This document shows positions 59,066 through 64,000 of a stretch of 64,000 bases of DNA, in pieces. Position numbers and translations under genes: made by a program. This DNA comes from Onishia taeanensis (lineage in GTDB: Bacteria > Pseudomonadota > Gammaproteobacteria > Pseudomonadales > Halomonadaceae). Every line of letters starts with the position of its first letter. Positions within the stretch are counted from its first letter, which is position 1. The notes under the pieces are model-generated. The model did no database searches. It saw only the letters and a program-made list of their open reading frames with translations, and had not been told where the DNA came from. The DNA is taken from contig NZ_FNCI01000003.1 in assembly GCF_900100755.1 (NCBI RefSeq), forward strand, positions 124,001 through 188,000, written 5' to 3'.

Positions 59066-61831
59066 TTGGGTACGCGATTTCTTCGTCATTTCTTCGAGCC
59101 GCAGAGTCTGGTGATCATTGGCGCCTCGGAAAAACCCTATTCGATGGGCGGCCTGGTGATTCAGAACCTCCAGGAGAGTGGCTTTCCCGGCAAGCTATGG
59201 TCAGTCAATACCAAGGGATACGAGACGGTTCACGGCGTCTCTTGTTTCCGACATGTTGCCGATCTGCCGGAGGTGCCCGAGTTGGCGGTGATCTGCGCGC
59301 CGGTGGCTACGGTGCCTGACCTGATAGCCGAGTTGGGTACCGCCGGTGTCCGCGCGGCGATGGTGCTATCCGGTGGCTCCTTTCTGGATGACCGCAGTCA
59401 CGATGGTGGCTCGATTCGCGAACAGATGCTGCGTGCCGCCAGGCCTTCAGGCATCCGGGTGCTGGGGCCGGAGTGCATGGGCATCCTGGTGCCGGGGCGG
59501 CGGCTCAATGCCTCTTATTCCGGCCAACCGGTCAAGGCCGGACGTGTGGCTTATCTTGGCCAGTCGGGAATGCTCGGTAATGCCATCATCGACTGGGCGG
59601 CTGGGCGTGGCATAGGCCTCTCGCACCTGGTGACCCTGGGCGATAGTGTCGACGTGCTGTTGCCGGATCTGCTCGACTACATCAATCAACATACGGCAGC
59701 CCAGTCCATCCTGCTGCATCTGGAACGCACCCAGGATGCACAGCACCTAATGACGGCCCTGCGCGAGGCGTCCCGGCATCGGCTGGTGCTGGCGATCAAG
59801 AGTGGGCGCACGCCGGCTTCGTCGCTTTCGAAGGTGCCCCCAACCCCCGGGATCGCCAATCGTGATGTGATCTTCGATGCGGCACTGGCGCGGTCAGGCG
59901 TGGTGCGCGTGGATAATTCCGACGAGCTCTTCGATGCCCTGGAGACGCTTTCGCGTATGCGGCCATTGCGGGGGGATCGGCTGGCGATCGTTTCCAATGG
60001 GTTGGGGCCGGCGATGCTGGCCATCGACCGTCTAATCAGCAAAGGCGGGCGTCTGGCCGATTTCAGCGATACCACCCGTGAGGCGCTGGCAAGAGACGAT
60101 GTGGATATGACGCTGCCGGGTCGCAACCCCGTGGATCTTGGCGGGGGGGCCACCCCGGATCAGATCGTCGCGGCATTGGAGATCGTGGCCGCTGATCCTT
60201 TCGTGGATGCGGTATTGCTGGTGCATGCGCCCACCCGTCTGGCCCCTTCGAAGGTCACGGCAGAGGCGGTCGTCGCCAACCGGCGCCGCTTCAAGCGCAA
60301 CCTGCTGACCAGTTGGATGGGGCTTGAACAGGCGCTGTCGGCGCGACACGAGAGCAATCTTGCCGGTATTCCCACCTACATGTCCCCGGAGAAGGCCGTC
60401 GGTGCCTTCATGCACATGGTCAACTACCGGCGCGTGCAGGCCTTGCTTCAGGAAACGCCGCCTTCACTTCCCTTTGCGACCAGCGCGGCCATTCGCCGGC
60501 AATGTCACGAACTCATTGATCAGGCCCTCGAGCAAGAGCGCCAATGCCTGACACATGCAGAGACGGCTCAGGTGCTGGCTGCCTATGGTATTGAGACGCC
60601 GAAGAGTCGTTATATCGCGACACCTGAAGAGGGTAGCGTTGTCGCCCAAGAGCTGCTTGAGGCCGAGCATGACTCTGGGGACACCCTGGCGCTGAAAATC
60701 GTGCACGATAACAATATCGTGCCGTATCGCTATCGGAGCCATCCGCACAAGCTTTCGGCGGGCCTGCTTCAGGATCTGGTGAGCCCCGAGCAGGTCAGCA
60801 GCGGCATGCAGCGGCTCGAGCAAAAGGTTCACGAGAAGTTTCCCGACTCGCGTATCCATGAATACTGCCTGCAGCCGATGCAGCGCGGTAAGCACTCCCT
60901 TCAGCTGTGCGCGGGCATCACCCGAGATCCTGAATTCGGGCCCTTGGTGGTCTTTGGCGTCGGCGGTTACAAGGTCAATGTGCTGGCCGATCGTCACGTG
61001 GCTTTTCCGCCGCTGAATATGACGCTGGCCGCCGACCTGGTGAGCCGTACCCACGCCGCCAAGCTGATCGATGAGCACTCCCGTCAACCGCAACAAGATG
61101 TCGAGATGATCTGTGAGCTATTGGTCAAGCTATCCCAGATGGCGTCTGACCTGCCGCGGCTGAGAGGCATCGAAATCAATCCGCTGCTGCTCAATCGTGA
61201 TGGCCTGCTTGCCGTGGATTTTGCGTTGGATCTAGGGACACCCGCCCGGCATGCCATCATGCCCTATCCTGAAGAACTTCGAGAGCGGGTCGAGTTGGAT
61301 GGCATGGACGTGGAGGTGCGGCCGATCCGGGCTGAAGACGCTCCCTTGATCACCGGTTTTCACAGGCATCTTTCCGAGGAGAGCATCCGGTTTCGCTATT
61401 TCCATCATAAGGCGGACCTGACCAAGCGAGACTTGGCAACCCTTGCCGATATCAATTACGACCGTCAGATGGCGTTCATTGCGGTGCGGCTGGATGCAGA
61501 AGGGCAGTCGGAAATGCTGGGAGTGGTGCGAGTGTGGAATGATCCGGACAATATCCGCACGGAGTTTTCGGTGATCATTCGCGATGACCTGCATGGCCAT
61601 GGATTAGGGCGATTGCTGATGACCAAGATGATTCGCTATTGCCAGGGACTGGGTACCCTCGAGATGTTTGGCAAGATCATGATCGATAATCAGCCCATGC
61701 GGTCGCTGATGAAACAACTGGGCTTTCGCCTGCGCTTCAATATGGAAGAGCAGGTGGTCGATGCGCTCCTCAGGCTGAATGAGCCCGAATCCGACTGGCA
61801 GCGCCATCGTCTGGCCTCGTCACCGGACTGA
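59066..61831 (+). CDS. PatZ-like protein lysine acetyltransferase (acyl-CoA synthetase-like domain plus GNAT)
   Basis: About 921 aa. Residues 1-700 resemble NDP-forming acyl-CoA synthetases: FLRHFFEPQSLVIIGASEKPYSMGG, GYLGQSGMLG-type CoA-binding sequence (VAYLGQSGMLGNAIIDWA), and an ATP-grasp part (LALKIVHDNNIVPYRYRSHPHKLSAG). A C-terminal GNAT domain follows (DMDVEVRPIRAEDAPLITGFHRHLSEESIRFRYF to HGLGRLLMTKMIRYCQ). The architecture is that of Pat/PatZ (YfiQ), which inactivates acetyl-CoA synthetase by acetylation. The start is uncertain: GGAGG lies 7 bases before a TTG at 59066, and the frame is open to 58940. Confidence 0.85.
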   Translation: MGTRFLRHFFEPQSLVIIGASEKPYSMGGLVIQNLQESGFPGKLWSVNTKGYETVHGVSCFRHVADLPEVPELAVICAPVATVPDLIAELGTAGVRAAMVLSGGSFLDDRSHDGGSIREQMLRAARPSGIRVLGPECMGILVPGRRLNASYSGQPVKAGRVAYLGQSGMLGNAIIDWAAGRGIGLSHLVTLGDSVDVLLPDLLDYINQHTAAQSILLHLERTQDAQHLMTALREASRHRLVLAIKSGRTPASSLSKVPPTPGIANRDVIFDAALARSGVVRVDNSDELFDALETLSRMRPLRGDRLAIVSNGLGPAMLAIDRLISKGGRLADFSDTTREALARDDVDMTLPGRNPVDLGGGATPDQIVAALEIVAADPFVDAVLLVHAPTRLAPSKVTAEAVVANRRRFKRNLLTSWMGLEQALSARHESNLAGIPTYMSPEKAVGAFMHMVNYRRVQALLQETPPSLPFATSAAIRRQCHELIDQALEQERQCLTHAETAQVLAAYGIETPKSRYIATPEEGSVVAQELLEAEHDSGDTLALKIVHDNNIVPYRYRSHPHKLSAGLLQDLVSPEQVSSGMQRLEQKVHEKFPDSRIHEYCLQPMQRGKHSLQLCAGITRDPEFGPLVVFGVGGYKVNVLADRHVAFPPLNMTLAADLVSRTHAAKLIDEHSRQPQQDVEMICELLVKLSQMASDLPRLRGIEINPLLLNRDGLLAVDFALDLGTPARHAIMPYPEELRERVELDGMDVEVRPIRAEDAPLITGFHRHLSEESIRFRYFHHKADLTKRDLATLADINYDRQMAFIAVRLDAEGQSEMLGVVRVWNDPDNIRTEFSVIIRDDLHGHGLGRLLMTKMIRYCQGLGTLEMFGKIMIDNQPMRSLMKQLGFRLRFNMEEQVVDALLRLNEPESDWQRHRLASSPD

Positions 61832-62059
61832 ATGCCGTTGAAGACGGTCCCAACCCAGTCTTTTCGATAGTCAAGCGGGGCGAGGTAGCACTACATGAGC
61901 GTTGATTGATCATCAGCTGTTCTGATTTGAGGGGTTATTCATAAGTATGTATGATCCAGCGAGTTCAATCACGACAGTCATGTACCGTGCATAGTCGGAA
62001 AGGGGCGCTAGCGTGGCCTTCCAGGGCTTGCCGGCATGACATAACAACAGGCAGAGCCG
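61832..62059. other. 228-base region upstream of proV
   Basis: No gene is visible. The region should carry the osmotically controlled promoter of proVW. An A+T-rich stretch near 61930-61955 (GGGGTTATTCATAAGTATGTATGATCC region) is a possible promoter; the elements cannot be fixed by eye. Confidence 0.4.
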
Positions 62060-63262
62060 ATGAGCGAAAAACGACCCGTCAAGATACAGGTGCGCGGCCT
62101 CAGTAAGGTCTTTGGCAATCAGCCGAAGAAGGCCCTAGAGCTGCGTGACCAGGGGCAAAAACGCCCGGAAATTCTGGAGCAGACTGGCCAGACACTGGGC
62201 TTGTCCAACATCGATTTCGATGTCTACGAGGGTGAGCTCCTGGTGATCATGGGGCTTTCCGGTTCGGGCAAGTCGACGCTTATTCGCTGTCTCAATCGTC
62301 TGATCGATACCACCGAAGGCGATATCATCATTGATGGGGAGAATATTCCGACGCTCAGCACCAAAGAGCTGCTGGAGTGTCGTCGGCGTCACTTCTCCAT
62401 GGTTTTTCAGAACTTCGCCTTGTTTCCGCATCGCACGGTGCAGCAGAACACCGAATACGGGCTTGAAATCCGTGGTGTCGACAAGGCTGAGCGCACGGAA
62501 ACCGCGCGCAACTCGCTGAAGCAGGTAGGCTTGGACGGTTGGGAAGATGCCATGCCTAGCCAACTCTCCGGCGGCATGCAGCAACGTGTTGGCCTAGCGC
62601 GCGCACTGGCCAATGATTCAAGCGTTTTGTTGATGGATGAGGCGTTTTCCGCGCTCGACCCGCTGATCCGCAAGGATATGCAGCAGGAGTTGCTCGAGCT
62701 TCAGCATCGCATGAAGAAGACCACTGTCTTCATTACCCACGACCTCGATGAGGCCCTCAACATCGGTGATCGCATCATCCTGCTCAAGGATGGTGAGATC
62801 GTGCAGATCGGTACGCCTGAAGAAATTCTGACGTCGCCTGCCGATGAATATGTCGAGCGCTTCATCGAGGGCGTGGATATGTCGCGCATCCTTACCGCTC
62901 GCCATGCGATGCGTCCGGTACGTGCAACGGCCCGAGAAGATGACGGTCCACGCACCGCCCTGCGCAAGATGAGTGAGAACGGCCTGGATTCCATTTACGT
63001 CACCAGTCGTGATCGTAAGCTCATCGGTCTTATCGATGCCGATAGCGCTGACAAGGCCGTCAAGGAGGGTCAGCAGAGCATCGACAGCCTGATTCACCAG
63101 GACTTCCGGAGCGTTTCCCCAGACGAGCCGCTGCATAATCTCTTTGCCATGTTCAGTGACAAGGGCTTCCCCATCGCGGTGGTTGATGAGGAGCGTCGCC
63201 TTCTCGGCGTGGTGGTCAAGGGCGCGGTACTGGCCGAACTGGCAGAAGCAGGAGACAACTGA
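62060..63262 (+). CDS. proV: glycine betaine/proline betaine ABC transporter ATPase
   Basis: 400 aa. Walker A GLSGSGKST, signature LSGGMQQRVGLARAL, Walker B LLMDEAFSALD, and the ProV-specific long N-terminal segment (FGNQPKKALELRDQGQKRPEILEQTGQTLGLSNIDFDVYEGE). A tandem CBS module ends the protein (about residues 285-395), acting as the osmotic or ionic strength sensor in the OpuA/ProV class. It drives uptake of compatible solutes under salt stress. proW starts two bases after its stop. Confidence 0.93.
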   Translation: MSEKRPVKIQVRGLSKVFGNQPKKALELRDQGQKRPEILEQTGQTLGLSNIDFDVYEGELLVIMGLSGSGKSTLIRCLNRLIDTTEGDIIIDGENIPTLSTKELLECRRRHFSMVFQNFALFPHRTVQQNTEYGLEIRGVDKAERTETARNSLKQVGLDGWEDAMPSQLSGGMQQRVGLARALANDSSVLLMDEAFSALDPLIRKDMQQELLELQHRMKKTTVFITHDLDEALNIGDRIILLKDGEIVQIGTPEEILTSPADEYVERFIEGVDMSRILTARHAMRPVRATAREDDGPRTALRKMSENGLDSIYVTSRDRKLIGLIDADSADKAVKEGQQSIDSLIHQDFRSVSPDEPLHNLFAMFSDKGFPIAVVDEERRLLGVVVKGAVLAELAEAGDN

Positions 63263-63263
63263 G

Positions 63264-64000
63264 ATGGCGACTGAGATTCCACGTATCGAACTGGGCGACT
63301 GGATTGAGTCCGGTCTGAACTATCTGACTAGCAACTATTCCGGTGTGACCCGCGGTATTTCCGCAGTGACGCAGACCGGTATCAATGGTCTCAACGACCT
63401 GCTGATGTGGATACCCGAGTGGGGCCTGATGGCCATGATTGCGCTGCTTTGCTGGCGTGTGGCGGGCATCCGTCTGGGCATCGGCGCGGTATTGGGGCTT
63501 GCTCTGATCTGGAACCTGGACCTTTGGGATCCGATGATCGAGACGCTGACCCTGGTGGTCATTGCGACCCTGGTCGCGGTAGTGGTCGCGATTCCCGTCG
63601 GTATTGCCGCCGCTCTTTCTGAGCGACTCTACCGCGTGATCATGCCGATCCTGGACTTCATGCAGACCATGCCGGCGTTCGTGTATCTGATTCCCGCGAT
63701 TCCGTTCTTCGGCATCGGGTCGGTGTCGGCGATCTTTGCCACGGTCATTTTCTCCATGCCGCCGGCGATTCGCTTCACGACTCTGGGTATTCGTCAGGTT
63801 CCCACGGACCTTATCGAAGCGGCCGACGCCTTTGGCTCTACGACGACGCAGAAGCTCTTCAAGGTTCAGCTGCCGCTATCCCTGCCAACCGTGATGGCCG
63901 GTATCAACCAGACCATCATGCTGGCGCTGTCCATGGTGGTGATCGCGGCCATGATCGGTGCCGACGGCCTGGGTAACGAAGTATGGCGTGCCATTCAGCG
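63264..64000 (+). CDS. proW: glycine betaine/proline betaine ABC transporter permease (3' end outside window)
   Basis: First 245 codons of the permease, reading MATEIPRIELGDWIESGLNYLTSNYSGVTRGISAV at the N terminus, then hydrophobic segments and the BPD_transp_1 signature (PTDLIEAADAFGSTTTQKLFKVQLPLSLPTVMAGINQTIMLALSMVVIAAMIGADGLGNEVW). The gene runs off the right edge. ATG follows proV closely with AGGAG upstream. A periplasmic binding protein (proX) would be expected next. Confidence 0.93.
   Translation, partial: MATEIPRIELGDWIESGLNYLTSNYSGVTRGISAVTQTGINGLNDLLMWIPEWGLMAMIALLCWRVAGIRLGIGAVLGLALIWNLDLWDPMIETLTLVVIATLVAVVVAIPVGIAAALSERLYRVIMPILDFMQTMPAFVYLIPAIPFFGIGSVSAIFATVIFSMPPAIRFTTLGIRQVPTDLIEAADAFGSTTTQKLFKVQLPLSLPTVMAGINQTIMLALSMVVIAAMIGADGLGNEVWRAIQ

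Noticed and set aside
1-64000. CRISPR arrays, insertion sequences, tRNA/rRNA genes, prophage or toxin-antitoxin genes
   Set aside because: I looked for repeated spacers, transposase-like proteins, cloverleaf-type segments and phage genes and saw none that could be supported.

Overview
The window is G+C-rich, densely coded and free of insertion sequences, tRNAs, rRNAs or CRISPR arrays that I can see. The gene set suggests a halotolerant gammaproteobacterium of the Halomonas type: benzoate and 3-oxoadipate catabolism, several solute importers, a ProVW-type compatible-solute importer, the TusDCBE sulfur relay, a PatZ-type acetyltransferase and an Fdh/TorD/DUF3305/DUF3306 formate dehydrogenase cluster. 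The genus is an inference from gene content only.

Region 1 (1-27121) is an aromatic catabolic island. It starts inside catA (catechol 1,2-dioxygenase) and continues with benABCD and two BenE-family benzoate transporters. Next comes a CUT2-type sugar ABC importer (binding protein, two permeases, double ATPase) closely followed by maleylacetate reductase, an amidohydrolase, a 3-hydroxyisobutyrate dehydrogenase-like enzyme, hydroxyquinol 1,2-dioxygenase and a RutE-like nitroreductase. This cluster ends at a clear terminator. A TauE-family exporter and an unusual regulator (winged helix fused to an ABC-type solute-binding domain) follow, then a convergent SDR dehydrogenase. The catechol and hydroxyquinol branches both lead to 3-oxoadipate, which the next block consumes: an IclR regulator, pcaI, pcaJ, pcaF, pcaD and a BKACE (DUF849) enzyme that may offer a second way to split 3-oxoadipate. 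catB, catC and pcaC are not in the window.

Region 2 (27510-41468) contains a LysR gene with a TRAP transporter and a VanX-like D-Ala-D-Ala dipeptidase, a zinc alcohol dehydrogenase divergent from a His-rich ZinT with a Zur-like box between them, an RND efflux pair, and an AcuR-like TetR with acuI, each carrying the same inverted-repeat operator. A small lipoprotein follows.

Region 3 (41753-44957) is housekeeping: a YccA/Bax-inhibitor membrane protein, tusDCBE for 2-thiouridine synthesis, and ACP phosphodiesterase.

Region 4 (44944-57124) is a formate dehydrogenase and molybdenum-cofactor block on the minus strand (DUF3305, DUF3306, polyferredoxin, TorD-like chaperone, small TAT protein, FdhA, FdhB, cytochrome b subunit, then DUF1244, moaB, moeA), with fdhD divergent at the head. 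The moaB tail is partly duplicated at the moaB-moeA junction.

Region 5 (57203-64000) has an XRE-cupin regulator with a perfect palindrome upstream, a histone-deacetylase-family protein divergent from a PatZ-like lysine acetyltransferase, and proV with the start of proW.

The best candidates for undescribed biology are the sugar-importer/amidohydrolase/hydroxyquinol cluster with its HTH-SBP regulator, the BKACE bypass in the pca cluster, and the TRAP-VanX unit.
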